Source: a bacterium
Lineage (GTDB): Bacteria; Electryoneota; AABM5-125-24; Hatepunaeales; Hatepunaeaceae
Direction of reading: 5' to 3'
NCBI GenBank assembly: GCA_021734165.1
Contig: JAIPJL010000013.1
Span: 1 to 42,269, forward strand
Length of the DNA: 42,269 nucleotides
A model generated the notes under the pieces. The model had not been told where the DNA came from. It was given only the letters and a program-made list of their open reading frames with translations, and did no database searches. Below, piece after piece: positions 33,601 through 39,700 of this stretch. The translations under genes and the position numbers were made by a program. Position 1 is the first letter of the stretch; every line of letters begins with the position of its first letter.

Positions 33601-36600
33601 CAACATCGACGCAGATCCTTTATTTGCCGATGCTGAAAATGGTGATTATCACTTAAGCTGGGCTAACTACCCGACCTATGACGACACCCGTTCACCATGT
33701 ATTGACGCAGGCGATCCGGAGTCTGACAACGACCCTGACGACACCCGCGCCGATATGGGAGCGTATTACTTCCATTACCAGCCTGTACCGGATATAACTG
33801 TCGAACCGGAAGCTATAGAATTCGGTGAAATATCCTATAATGCTGTTGCGGAAGAGATGCTTACGATTACCAACATCGGCTCCGAAGACCTGCGGGTAAC
33901 GAACATCAGCATTAATGGTGATGGCTTCGTTGTAAACTTCGCAAATGCGTTTGTGCTCGGTCCGACTCAAACCCGCCAGTTCAGGATTACCTTCGATACA
34001 AACGATGAAGCTGGGGAGTATGAAGGAGAATTGATAATAGCCAGCGATGATCCTGATGAAGGTGAATTAACTGTTAGTCTGACTGGTATAGCAGTCAATC
34101 ATGCACCTGTCTGGGATGAGTTCCCGGATAATATTGAAGTCTATGAAGGCGATGAAATCTACTTCGTCGTATCCGGTAATGACGCTGATGAAGATATACT
34201 TGACGTCAGCATGGAGCTGGATGGACTGCCTGAAGCGGCTGAGTTCAATCCAGTGCATGATGGCAGAAGCGGTGAATTTACCTGGCAGACTACATTCGAT
34301 GATGCCGGTGAATACACACCGACTTTCTCCATTTCCGATGGTGTAACAACGTTGGATTCGAGCCTAACAATTACCGTTATCAACGTCAACCAGCCTCCTG
34401 AGGTTCGCAACCCTATTGAAGATTTTGCTGTTAATGAAGACATTGATGTTTACCGGGTGGCTGATCTGAATGAAGTATTCTTCGATCCGGATGGTGATGA
34501 GATGAGCTTTAATGTCGATGGTATCGGCGAGCTTAATCTTAGTCTTGACGGGGATGGAATTCTAACGCTTGAACCTGATGTGAACTACTATGGAGAATCA
34601 GAAGTGACCGCTATGGCTGATGACGGTCAGGAAGATCGTGACCAAGTTGGACCAGTAAGGGATTTAAGAAGCTCCGGTAGGACAAGCATTCTTGCTTGTC
34701 AGAATAATTATGCAGTAGCGACAAACAAGAATGTTTGTCCTACTTCGCGCCAATTACGCTCAAGCATGCTTGAGCGCTCCGATCACAATCCTCGTCGCGA
34801 TGCTCAGGCAGAATGCACTTTCACTGTCACCGTTATCAATGTGAACGATCCACCTGCTTGGGTAGATTACCCAACTGAAACTATCGAAATTGACGCTCTT
34901 GAATTAATCCAGTTTACCTTGATTGCTGAAGATATTGATAACGAGGAGCTGAACGTCGCTTGGGACAGCGGTGATCTGCCGGGTGAAGCCACTCTCGGTA
35001 TAGCTGAAAATGGTAAGAGCGCTGATTTTGAATGGCAGACCACAAGGGTAGATGTAGGTGAGTATTTACCGATTTTCATCGTCTCGGATGGTGAAGACGA
35101 CCATGAAATAGAAGTTTCAATAATCGTCAATCCTTCGCGCGTACCTCAACACTTTACTGAATTTACCTCCACCGACGCCAGTCATCATCTCCGAGTCACA
35201 ACACTTGGACTTTACGAAAGAGACGCCCAAACCGGCTGGGAAGTTGGAATCTTCACTCCAGATGGACTGCTTGCAGGCGCGGGAGTCTGGATTGAGGGTG
35301 AAGTCATGACGATGGAAGCTTGGGCTGATGATCCTGAAACTGGTGACAGAGACGGATTTACAAACAATGAACTGTTTGATTTTATGATCTGGGAGCCGGA
35401 TGAAGATCAGGAATACGATGGTGTTGCCTGGTTTGTGGATGGTCCTGAAGTCTGGCAGGAAGATGCGACGTCAACGCTCTCACTTGACGCCTTCGTACCG
35501 GGTGAGACGGTTGTTTCCTTACGTGAAGGATGGAACTACATATCATTGAATGTCTATCCGGGTCCGGAGATGTACAGTGATGATAATGATGATGGACCAG
35601 ACGTGAGGCTGATGATGGAGCAGCTCATGATACCGGATGATCACCACCGGATTATAACCATGAAAGATGACAATGGCAATGTGTATTCTCCGGCTTATGA
35701 TTTTAATGATATTCCTTATTGGAGTCCAATTGATGCCTATCAAGTTCAGATTGATGAGACCATTGAAACAACCTGGTATGGAGCAAAGATTCCTTATAAT
35801 ACTAATATTCCACTTAATGACGAATGGAATCTCGTTCCCTATTATCCCGATTATGAGTTAAGCGCTTATGCACCCGATTTCTATGTCTTATCGGATATTA
35901 TTGAGAGTGTAGTTTTTGCCAAAGATGAAGACGGTAATTTCCTGGCTCCACGCTATGGATATTCGGAGATGCCTCCCTGGCAGCCGGGTAAAGGATATTA
36001 TATAAATATTTCCGAAGATGTCGTGTTAAACTATCCGGAGGAGCAGGAACAACAGGCTATGGTTCACAGACCACGCTGGAATGATAACGCTGACAGACAT
36101 TGGAATTTCACACCGCAATCAGGCAGGAACATGAGCCTGCTGCTAACATCCATTGACGATGATATTGCTTCAGGCGGTGACGAGATAGCAGTTTTTGGCA
36201 GTTCAGGAAGTCTTGCAGGTGTTGGGATTGTATCGGACGGAAAGTGCGGGATTTCCGTTTGGGGTGATGATAAAGACACTGAGATAAGGGAAGGCTTGAT
36301 CAATGGCGAGGCGTTTGAGCTTAAGGTTAGGAATGCCCAGTCAGGTATTGAGCGCTCTCTGATTACGCAGGCAATTTTGCATGGAGATCAACTGACTTAC
36401 TCTGATGATGAACTGCTGGTAATTGAAGTTACACTGACCCCCGAATTACCCCAGACTGTTTCGTTATCTGAAGCTTATCCGAATCCGTTTAACGCCGTTA
36501 TACGGTTGAGTTACACCATTCCGGAGGAATCATTCGTCAAACTCGCTGTCTATGACCTGCGAGGCAACGAAGTAGAAGTACTCGCGAGCGGTCAGCAGAC

Positions 36601-36715
36601 TGCCGGATACTATTCAACAAACTGGAATGGCATTCATGTTCCTTCCGGCGTATATATGGTCAGACTTGAGGCGGGAGGCAAGGTTGACGTCAGGAAGGTT
36701 GTTTTGATGAGGTAA
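15668..36715 (+). CDS. Giant secreted multi-propeller repeat protein with T9SS sorting domain
   Basis: A 7,015-residue exported protein, here started at ATG 15668 (AGAGGG upstream; signal peptide MKSTKYGLHIILFSFLLISF...SHA). Domains: beta-helix cassettes at about 25-368 and 368-708; nine propeller-plus-Ig supermodules 712-4761; a cadherin-like domain with inserted palindromes (to about 4995); Ig domains to about 5197; beta-helix 5199-5507; ASH and Ig; beta-helix 5707-6037; ASH, Ig, a cadherin-like domain with a second insert (about 6327-6380); Ig; two related domains (GVWIEGEVMTMEAWADDPET and GIVSDGKCGISVWGDDKDTE); and a C-terminal T9SS type A domain (YPNPFN, VYDLRGNEV, PSGVYMVRL). It is probably surface-displayed or released and loaded with calcium. 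Adhesion or glycan binding is plausible but unproven. Confidence 0.93.
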   Translation: MKSTKYGLHIILFSFLLISFSHAGILRVQDDYETIQGAIDASEDGDTVLVEPGTYLENLDIPDHSIVLASQFLFSGDEQHITNTIIDGDSDGRVILVHRYDDGFVAIIGFTVQNGYDTNGGGIYTSRKQTQIRNCIISNNESRRDGAGICGNYTSDFTISDCIITNNTAGAWGGGLECNGRFSITNCIIQNNQAELGGCVFANGNNSPWIIGSLITGNSAERGGGIYCNGWATVHMDHCTTTNNSASDAGGAVYCAAAGEIIAENSIFYSNEPDAVSFNAESYENLAVFSYCDVEGGTVRMYNNDNGEIRWDDSNIEEDPLFTDPDNADYHLTEDSPCIDAGDPDADADPDETRADMGAYYHPRRDEVLNVPDDYETIQAAIDAAEDGDIVLVEPGTYTENIDFNGKNITVASLYLNDPDEDIIDETIIDGDGDGNVVRFMSEETERAVLIGFTIQNGHHQTGGGINGEGSSPTIARCKIIQNDANYGGGIFFSEESAPVISYCEILGNTAIEGGGIMLNNCQEAQIDHSVIALNSEVNDGGGLALYRCESMDIDHCLITYNFARNGGGVFASESQIRFSNCTIVNNRALTGRGGGIHSDGDAQVDFSNTIIWDNAPAQVYAEGDDFINRFSYNDVEGGEDDIETNGDGTFAWGGGNINDDPEFVDAGHGDYHLTEDSPCIDTGDPDSPEDPDETRADMGAYYFHQQYEGNEFTEHNIDDDFGRAESVYAIDIDSDGDIDVLGAAADASEIAWWENDGDEGFEKHTIKDEFGYAYCVYASDVDDDGDIDVLGTALTGSTVSWWENDGEQDFTEHVIDNEISYPSSVLTADIDEDGDVDVIGTASRSDEIIWWENDGDQNFEKHIITDNYDGAHDVRPIDLDNDGDWDLVSIGYEGDCLTWWENDGDQEFTRRDIADDFDGAIDLDIVDLDADGDIDIIGTAYDGAEITWWENDGDQNFSAHNIIDDFSGAVAVHCADLNGDGDIDVVGAAEGADEIIWWENDGDENFSDRLISDSFDGVRSIYVSDIDSDGDFDIIGACRGANAITWWENDLDPPQPEIEVNPMSLEFGEVSVNESEDLTFTVINNGDENLTVEGFAVEGEYFEISNEDGFMLRPNQRTTRTVTFAPRQAGEFEGIVIIISNDPNNAEFEVELSGIALPNIEFTQHNLDTGFNGAYSVFSFDLDNDGDIDVLGAAYSDDEISWWENDGNRNFSHHYITEACDGAQSAHAADIDGDGDIDVIGASNRDNYISWWENNGNQNFSEHTIINNIDGPTCVLAVDIDSDGDTDVLGLSEDDGEVLWWENDGDQEFERHLIANNYPQASAVCAIDIDEDDDMDILGTSPGSNCITLWENDGDQDFSRHDIANNFAYAIDVCVEDIDSDGDIDVIGASYTNSTITWWENDGDLNFDSHLITDDFSGVRSVVCADVNNDGNIDVLGAAYAGDEVTWWENDGDEQFETHNIAANFGRAIDVYASDLDSDGDIDVVGAANSSDYVTWWESNLDPPLPSIAVQPQELNFEEVDVDNHSEQVFTIANDGEDDLIIRDISIEGLYFDVEFEEEFNLEVEDEVEITVSFSPRMGGEFTGTVTITSNDPRNREVEVALTGVGVRDDEIEFTEHVINNSFRRAYSVFSIDVDGDGDIDVLGAANRDDEIAWWENDGNENFAKHSISENCNGVMSVYAADVDGDGDIDVLGAEYTDDEVIWWENDGDQNFTERILSNEKNGPTCVLAKDIDRDGDLDILGTAYNDDEIIWWENDGEQDFTEHIITNNYDQTFTVDAADLDEDGDTDILSTSYGSDCVTWWENDGDQNFSRHDVSSDFDGAWSTFATDLDSDGDLDIVASAYTGNLVTWWENDGNENFNAHSIANNVQARSITYGDIDVDGDIDIIGAVYGSDEVVWWENDGDENFSMHSITDSFDNAIDVYVSDIDLDGDLDILGAAYGDGEVTWWENGLNPETPDIVVDPMELDFGAVDPEDDGSVMSFTIGNNGAGDLIISNILVDGDYFSVDFEDQFVIEADEEVEITVIFTPEEEGEFTGVVTIFSNDPDEREMEVELTGTGVVHVEIGFTEHVIDNDFDSAFSVFIIDVDSDGDMDVLCAAISNDLIAWWENDGDEDFTRHLITENFSSDYCIYAADMDNDDDIDVLASDYRGDAIIWLENDGEQNFEDHIITDNFDAPWTVIATDLDDDGDIDVLGTASRDDEITWWENDGDQNFDEHIISENYNTAYGVYAVDIDDDGDTDILSTANEDHLITLWENDGDENFDTHNIQNDYNGINEVIASDIDSDGDIDILGAAFNDDKVVWFENDGEENFSAHDIAENFDFVRAVFCADLDNDGDIDVIGAADSGYEVTWWENDGDENFTTHNLIDNFDGAADVFAGDIDSDGDIDIVGTAFRDNTITWWENDLDPDIPGIAIDPLSLDFGSVNINQSEAQYFNILNEGDNDLTITDISVEGDYFYVNFPNEFSLESQEDVNVRITFTPEAAGEFEGVVTVSSDDPHNREIEIELSGAGTTAIEFTYHLVDGDFSGVYDAVSCDLDSDGDIDIIGVANQTSEVAWWENDGAQNFNQRDLQGETDRPTSLFVEDIDGDEDIDVFVSHRGGIAWWENDDNQRFEEHVLDNEFLTAGSVYVFDIDSDGDMDVIGGSSLSDGGIAWWENDGDEDMQKHIVYTGVGGITCVYPVDIDNDGDIDILAGSTRTEDAITIWENDGEENFEKRVVADDDFRRTRSVRAIDLDVDGDLDIVAAADINDRIAWWENDGELNFERHIVTDDFEYANDVFPADFNFDGNIDLVGVARNDDKVSWWENDGDMNFTETVIANDFEDARAVYVDDIDLDGDYDFVAVANDLDDIAWWENSLDPPAPRITVDENQLDFGEIDEGDSGELSLTVTNIGNVTLTVNELIIDGIYFDVNFGGEFDLETDESREFTVTFSPDASGMFNGTLTIQSNDPHHRFVTVTLVGLGTGGVSFEEHLIDGGFSGAYSINVGDLDDDGDLDLAGVSRANNLIAYWINDGEEDFERTLLSNELQGPSDVSIEDFNSNRERKDIFVTLETEDRIIRYENRGDSFRDRVVEGDFDSPRCIKAGDLDKDGDIDILGASYRADGIVWWENDGDENLTKHTVYSGRAGTSSVMYIDLDNDGDFDILAGSTSGNDAITWWENDGSQEFDRHTIDDEFGDTQAVNAADLDGDGDIDVLGASSLDSEIAWWENDGDQGFEKHTIQDNYSFAIDIATADFDCDGDIDLLSAAKNGNEITWWENDGDASFARRTLSNDFDGANRVRAVDLDQDGDIDIVAVAEDDNDVTWWENGFNPAVPDITVQSNSIDFGEVDEGDSETMFLGISNEGENDLIISDIIMTNDDFSVDMEDEIVVQPDQFYMLSVTFAPEMEAVIDGEMIIFCNDPDEPELYIQVIGEGTGWLIFVEHLIDDDFNAARAIEVIDMDGDGDIDVVGAASAADEVAWWENDGEQNFRRHAIDDNYVGALTIFPIDVDGDGDIDVVGGSTQIDDVSWWENDGNEDFRHHNIANNFDGTSWVSADDVDSDGDIDVLACAQNSDQIAWWENDGAENFSRHIVNRGFNYPRFIGTSDLDSDGDVDIIACARSGDDLAWWRNQGQENFSMHYIDENEIDGACNAFCIDMDEDGDIDVLAAANIGNQVLLYLNDGDQNFDKRIIDNNFIYARRVSAIDVDYDGDLDIVGAAQSNDVTWWENKDFEFVKHHISRDYDGSITAVAIDMDGDMDVDVVGAAHHVDAVTWWESTLNPMDNIIETDRDTLDFENVGVFRSKNDTLIIRNTSDWELIINDITTSNDYFMIEFDQAIHIPGHDSVQVPVTFAPWEVGQATGIMTIFTNDRINREKTVVMIGEGVIEMEFTEHTIDDAFEEPNNVISSDVDGDGDMDVIGIADTDDELVWWENNGEQEFSRHLIADDLNIARALFSTDLDNDGDVDILTGDHNNLYFWENDGDEEFTRQRIWRYYVSCIYAVDLDEDGDMDIICIQAGDDIYWLENNGEQDFSEHLLYSEFPNTESFTVDDLDADGDFDVIVISDDRDNKVAWFENDGDETFTLHAINEDMSEPQGAHTIDLDSDGDIDVLVTDTREGDVIWFENDGNENFEKITIDDDLEGAHSINAGDFDCDGDIDVVCSSRTIDDIVWYENNGWQNFNKHVIRDDYIGSKCVIPVDIDGDYDLDILGSAHGINEVTWWENPTDPPPPHLTVEPESFDFGETSLFDPVERFITISNDGDHSVRMINVSNTDDRFIIDFDGLFSLPPHESAEINITFLPDTAIAYSDVITVTSNDPSVRRTTIPMTGTGILPDTDVDWTRHDIIEDYRDPRSIHYSDIDGDGDIDFMVASYAGADISWFKNDGEMNFERHSISDNFRGANSVYSIDIDLDEDMDILGAAQSDDEIAWWDNDGEGNFEKRVITDQYSSVSFVMGIDLDMDDDIDLISGSSPNNVLTWWENDGDLNFEQHDVDDEYTGCMDLMPVDIDSDGDYDLLAASPNISIAWWENDGNMNYGERQIIDEDFTDARRVFAADLDNDGDMDIMGSSVNRHEVAWWENDGEQHWTKHLLRDNLDFAYGLLAVNLDLDEDIDIIISAEGNDLIHWWESLDGEYFMDRIVDSDYQGAYKFVCPDLDLDGDYDIICLGDGTISWWENGFDPGIPDIDVDPRELDFGNVWIDESADLTLTISNEGREDLIVSEITVGNEVFTTDFGDEVTLRTDENIEVTVTFTPGANAEFSSELVIFSNDPNETEIHVSLEGTGFSNNPPEVIREIGLQVKNEDFARYTVADLDTVFFDPDEDELEYSAESANENLIVEIDDANRLWLSVVHDWNGRATITLLADDGHEIERDRGPVRVLRGFSSTSIPACQGDVSVLTNKNPLVSGQVVCPTDIVGESNTYDRQLRGLGRVSIGGVSNPSRTSIPACQEEASVLTNKNPLVSGQVVCPTDIERESNTHIRQLRGSGSAGVSAEDVSIDVNFGEIDFSSGDLRPRRDADVGWEFDILVRPVPDTPVWEEVPDEVEVDEGEAIEFTVHASDADGDDLNIDASSEGLPDGWQCEDIGGGTGIFTWEPTFDDAGSYTVEFTASDGMREATAETRIIVHEVAPPEWVTVPDPITVSEGALIEFTLEGTGLEPEILTITYSSDDLPEEVEFTDNGEGNASFTWQTNHTNAGEYTANFILSDGEYNIEAEVSITVEQDNVLNVPDEYATIQGAIDMAADGDTVLVDPGEYVENINFLGKDIAVIGNPDDPSEVIIDGNENGTVVTFNNEETEDALLTGFTINNGSGTEVENYIGGGVYCSDGSMGSIFNCRIIGNNSDRGGGVAILSGSSLLINNCVIMGNSADLSDGGIRIYANSSAIITNSVICRNNADNSNSGIGVYDDCSLYMDKVTISDNQTNGQIGGIGSRNADEINITNSIIFGNSGNNQISNGMSVTYSDVQGGYNGRGNIDADPLFADAENGDYRLSWENYPEYDETCSPCIDAGDPDSEDDPDDTRADMGAYYFHYAPVQDISVSPEAIDFGEISYTSLAQETLTISNLGSDVLTVTNITVGNDVFAVDFDNEFTLQPRASREFTVVFESGEPGEFETDLIVYSNDEDEDEVTVHLSGVAVNYPPDWTDTPENEYTITEGDFIEFDLSGSDPDGDDVNITAELPDNAELNDNGEGSAHFSWQTYHDDGGENSITFTLSDGNGSVDFEVVITVIEDHVLNVPEEYETIQGAIDRSADGDTVLVADGTYRGAGNRNITFDGKDIIIRSENGAENCIIDCEEEGRGFSFTNGETDHAQLIGITISNSDVSQNGADNEGGGVLCDGSSPKISNCIFTGNIAAEGAAIQLMSGSNAIISNCQITENYSTARAGVVSIKESEATIFECLIARNRVSGNEGGGSISAILCNPMIIYCTIVDNILADDNEASTGGFLITRGSHPIILGCIIRNNSNDQILMRSNFEFNYVTISYTNIEGNEDGINTNDNGEVTWGEGNIDADPLFADAENGDYHLSWANYPTYDDTRSPCIDAGDPESDNDPDDTRADMGAYYFHYQPVPDITVEPEAIEFGEISYNAVAEEMLTITNIGSEDLRVTNISINGDGFVVNFANAFVLGPTQTRQFRITFDTNDEAGEYEGELIIASDDPDEGELTVSLTGIAVNHAPVWDEFPDNIEVYEGDEIYFVVSGNDADEDILDVSMELDGLPEAAEFNPVHDGRSGEFTWQTTFDDAGEYTPTFSISDGVTTLDSSLTITVINVNQPPEVRNPIEDFAVNEDIDVYRVADLNEVFFDPDGDEMSFNVDGIGELNLSLDGDGILTLEPDVNYYGESEVTAMADDGQEDRDQVGPVRDLRSSGRTSILACQNNYAVATNKNVCPTSRQLRSSMLERSDHNPRRDAQAECTFTVTVINVNDPPAWVDYPTETIEIDALELIQFTLIAEDIDNEELNVAWDSGDLPGEATLGIAENGKSADFEWQTTRVDVGEYLPIFIVSDGEDDHEIEVSIIVNPSRVPQHFTEFTSTDASHHLRVTTLGLYERDAQTGWEVGIFTPDGLLAGAGVWIEGEVMTMEAWADDPETGDRDGFTNNELFDFMIWEPDEDQEYDGVAWFVDGPEVWQEDATSTLSLDAFVPGETVVSLREGWNYISLNVYPGPEMYSDDNDDGPDVRLMMEQLMIPDDHHRIITMKDDNGNVYSPAYDFNDIPYWSPIDAYQVQIDETIETTWYGAKIPYNTNIPLNDEWNLVPYYPDYELSAYAPDFYVLSDIIESVVFAKDEDGNFLAPRYGYSEMPPWQPGKGYYINISEDVVLNYPEEQEQQAMVHRPRWNDNADRHWNFTPQSGRNMSLLLTSIDDDIASGGDEIAVFGSSGSLAGVGIVSDGKCGISVWGDDKDTEIREGLINGEAFELKVRNAQSGIERSLITQAILHGDQLTYSDDELLVIEVTLTPELPQTVSLSEAYPNPFNAVIRLSYTIPEESFVKLAVYDLRGNEVEVLASGQQTAGYYSTNWNGIHVPSGVYMVRLEAGGKVDVRKVVLMR
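17801..29949 (+). repeat. Nine tandem supermodules of seven FG-GAP/VCBS-like blades plus one Ig-like domain
   Basis: Supermodules begin at 17801, 19151, 20507, 21863, 23213, 24566, 25919, 27266 and 28613, a period of 1,347-1,356 bases. Each starts with an (E/x)F(T/x)EH(x)I motif and contains seven blades of about 49 residues. A blade has the calcium-loop pattern DxDxDGDxDVxG and closes with (W)WENDGDxNF. The seventh blade ends WWENxLDP and runs into an Ig-like domain of about 105 residues with the pattern VxPxxLDFGxV, then SNDPxxxExEVxLxG. This is the ASH/choice-of-anchor D type. I counted 63 blades by eye. Seven blades is the number expected for one closed FG-GAP propeller, as in integrin alpha heads. 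Confidence 0.9.
30241..30332 (+). repeat. Cloverleaf palindromic element, family CAGTAG, coding copy 1
   Basis: CAGTAG (30241-30246) pairs with CTACTG (30327-30332). The left hairpin is xACAAGTA-TTCC-TGCTTGTC (30247-30266; first base changed from G to T). The right hairpin GACAAACA (30286-30293) / TGTTTGTC (30319-30326) encloses an extra hairpin CCACT-GGTT-AGTGG (30299-30312). It is translated without a stop as TSIPACQ...VLTNKNPLVSGQVVCPT. Confidence 0.88.
30412..30503 (+). repeat. Cloverleaf palindromic element, family CAGTAG, coding copy 2
   Basis: Same layout and the same 92-base length as coding copy 1, 171 bases downstream (57 codons). It has CAGTAG / CTACTG, GACAAGTA-TTCC-TGCTTGTC (30418-30437), and GACAAACA (30457-30464) / TGTTTGTC (30490-30497). 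The extra inner hairpin is CCGCT-GGTC-AGCGG (30470-30483). The inner stem differs from copy 1 by a paired A-T to G-C change. Confidence 0.88.
34677..34743 (+). repeat. Palindromic element, family CAGTAG, coding copy 3
   Basis: GTAG (34677-34680) pairs with CTAC (34740-34743). The hairpins GACAAGCA-TTCT-TGCTTGTC (34681-34700) and GACAAACA-AGAA-TGTTTGTC (34720-34739) are perfect. There is no extra inner hairpin, unlike the two copies near 30.3 kb. It is translated as GRTSILACQ...TNKNVCPTS. Confidence 0.88.
34757..34784 (+). repeat. Palindrome of family CGCTCAAGC, coding copy
   Basis: CGCTCAAGCATGCTTGAGCG (34757-34776) is a perfect 20-base palindrome, followed by CTCCGATC. The same 28 bases with one mismatch (the central T is A) occur between genes at 40083-40110. 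Here it is read as the peptide RSSMLERSDH. Confidence 0.85.
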
Positions 36716-36799
36716 GTATAAATAATACGATAAGGCTTTAAAGAAAACACAATCAGAGATGTTATTGTAAAGCTCCCTTTTCTCAATTGGAGATTTAGA

Positions 36800-39700
36800 T
36801 TGGCTGTTTTAACGTTATTTCTCATCTTTTTACCCTTCATCACCTTCGCCGAGACCGAATTCGAAGGTGAAGTATCCGGCGAATGGACAACTGAAGGCAG
36901 TCCGTACGTTCAGGTGGGGGACGCCGAGGTCCCTGCCGATGAATCCCTGACCATTCTGCCCGGCGTTGAAGTAATCCTCGGTGAAGACATGAGGTTAACC
37001 TGCAACGGCATCATCATCGCACAGGGTACCGAAGAAGACACCATCCGCATTCATGGACCGGAAGGATTAGTCAGTGGTGATCTCCGGTTTACTGAAGGTG
37101 AAGACACACTTTTCTTTACCTATTGCAGGTTTGATTCGCTTAATAGGGCATTTTATGGGTATGGTAGAACATTAATAGTCGATAGATGTTCATTTATAAA
37201 TATCGAAAGAATAGAGCTCAGTGAAGGAACTGCCTTATTCAGCAACAATTATTTTTATGCTGATATTCAGGTAAGTGAAGTGGATTTAGGTGTTCCGATG
37301 GGGCAGCATCGCGGTATGCAAAGAGCGCTGATAGAAAATCACCTTACTAATGATGTCAGATACGTTCTTCAGGAAGTCGAAGAAGTGGAATTTATTTCTA
37401 ATGAAGCGCAGCGATATAACGACCCTCCCGCAGATCCGCGTTATTCTAGTGTCTCTATCAGAGACTGTCAAAACGTTTTAGTAACCGACAATCTAAATCA
37501 TGAGATCGGTCTGACAAATCCGTTTGAACGTCTCGAGAGTGTTACCATTCGTGACAATACACTTAACCGATTAACTATCCATCAGGTGTTTAATCTTGAA
37601 GTTGTAGTTCAGGATAATATTATAAACCACCTTTCGATTAGTCAATCACGGGCGACAGTCACCGACAACTATATTTTAAACGGAATGCGTGTTACCGGTT
37701 GGAATGCAGCAGTGGCAAGAGCAAGATTAGAACGAAACGTAATAGTTGAGTGCATTAACCTCGGTGACACCTGCTTTGTCGAACTGACAAATAATACAAT
37801 TGTAAAACCTCATAATCGATCTATCAATGACGAACTGATTAGTTCCATGCATGGTAACAGTTTTCAATGTTCGGTTAATATGACAAACAACATTTTAATC
37901 TCCTATTCTGCGGTCACTTATGCGGTTGGTGATGATGTGGACTATCTCGAAGGTGGTTATAATTGTTTCTGGGGTGTCGAAGGAACTTATGGAGGTCGTG
38001 ATGAAAATCTTGAAGGAGATATAATTCAAAATCCTGTTTTCATCGGCGGTCACCCTTTTGAATATAGATTACAGGCAAATTCACCATGCATAGACGCGGG
38101 TGATCCGGAAATGGAACATGATCCCGATGGAACACGCGCTGACATCGGAGCATATTACTACGATCAGGATGCAGGAATGCCTCCGGCTATAATCTCCCGT
38201 CATGATATGTACATTGGAAATGGAATGCATTTTCGTTATGTTGCTCGTGCTACAGACGAGGGAGACCGCATCAACTTCGAGTTTGAAGGACTTCCCGATT
38301 GGTTGGAGATTGAAGAAAATGAAAGACGTGATTTTGTTTCAGATTCGGTTGTTGTGTCTGGAGATGTTCCGGATGATCAGGAAGATTTTGTCTTTATAGT
38401 TCATGCTTTTGATGAAGATGAGATGGAAGATACGCTATCGGTACAGGTATTCGTATATCCGTTTACCGTGTTAACCGGACAAATCGGCGGTGTGCTAAGT
38501 GTTGAGGACTCACCCTATTTGGTTGTTGACACTGCTTGGGTGTCAACAGATGACAGTCTGATTATCGAACCGGGATGTGAATTATATGATTATAATATCA
38601 AATATGAAGATCGAAATAAATCTCATATAATTATCGAGGGATTTATAAGAGCAGTCGGAAGCGAACAAGATAGCATTTATTTAGGAAAAATCGAAAATAA
38701 TCGAAACAGTTCGATATTTGAACTGAATCCAAATCCTAACGTTCGTTCTGAATTCAGTTATTGTCTCTTTAAAAATACAGGTTTTTCCTCATATCAAAGT
38801 ATTTCATTAACTCATTGCAGGATAGACTCAGAATATGTTCCAATGTATGGGATTGATTCTGAGAACATTGTTGAAGATTGTCTCTTTATAGGCGGTAGAT
38901 TACGTGCACATGGCTCTGGTAATATTTCTCGCAACCGGTTTTTTTCCAATGGCATAGGAGAGGGTATTAAAATAATTGAAAATGATTCAATAGTAGTTGA
39001 CAACAATCAAATCAACGGATCCAGATTTAATGGGATATCTATCTATGGAGGTTCATACATGTACATACATAATAATATGATAGATAGCTGCTTAGGTGGT
39101 GTCTATGGTGGAATTAGTGTTCGTGGATTCTTTGATAGAGATATTTCTCCTCCTTTCAATATTAAAATCATTTCAAACACAATTAAAAACTGTAATAAAG
39201 GTTTATTCTCTTATGCCTTTAGACACAATATAAAAATATCTAACAATTTAGTCTATTCAGGGATAAATGAAGGCATCTGTTTGCTGCAAGACACAACATT
39301 GATTGTGAATAATATAATTGCTGATTACAACACAGGCTGTAAGATTTCAGCTTCACCTGACTTACATTTCGTTTCGAATATCGGTAATAACCTATTTCTT
39401 GACAATAATGTTCTATTAGACGTTGAATATCCAGAGGTTATGGATGGAGTATTACAGTACAATTCATTTTTTGGTACTGATACATTGGGTGATTCATTGG
39501 AGTATTTAGGTCATTTAATCCAGCTCAATGCTAAAGGTGACTCTTGCGATGCCGGTTTCAATATTTACCTCGATCCGCTGACAGTTAATACCGACAGCCT
39601 TGATTTTCATCTCTATGAGGATTCGCCGCTAATCGATGCCGGTAATCCAGATTCTGTTTTCTTCGATGTTGATGGCACTGTAAATGACATCGGTCTGTAT

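Larger units (their letters stand above)
34648..34805 (+). repeat. In-frame palindrome-rich insert B in the giant gene
   Basis: A second cadherin-like domain is interrupted after MADDGQEDRDQV and resumes at AECTFTVTVINVNDPP. The insert starts GPVRDLRSSG and ends NPRRDA, the same boundary peptides as insert A. It holds one cloverleaf copy (34677-34743), a RQLRSS spacer and a 20-base perfect palindrome (34757-34776). Confidence 0.8.

Noticed and set aside
15728-36303. Many open frames of 60-206 codons on the minus strand and in other frames of the giant gene
   Set aside because: They are side effects of the repeated Asp/Gly codon pattern (GAT, GGT), which leaves other frames open. They lack ribosome binding sites and recognisable domains, and they recur with the blade period.
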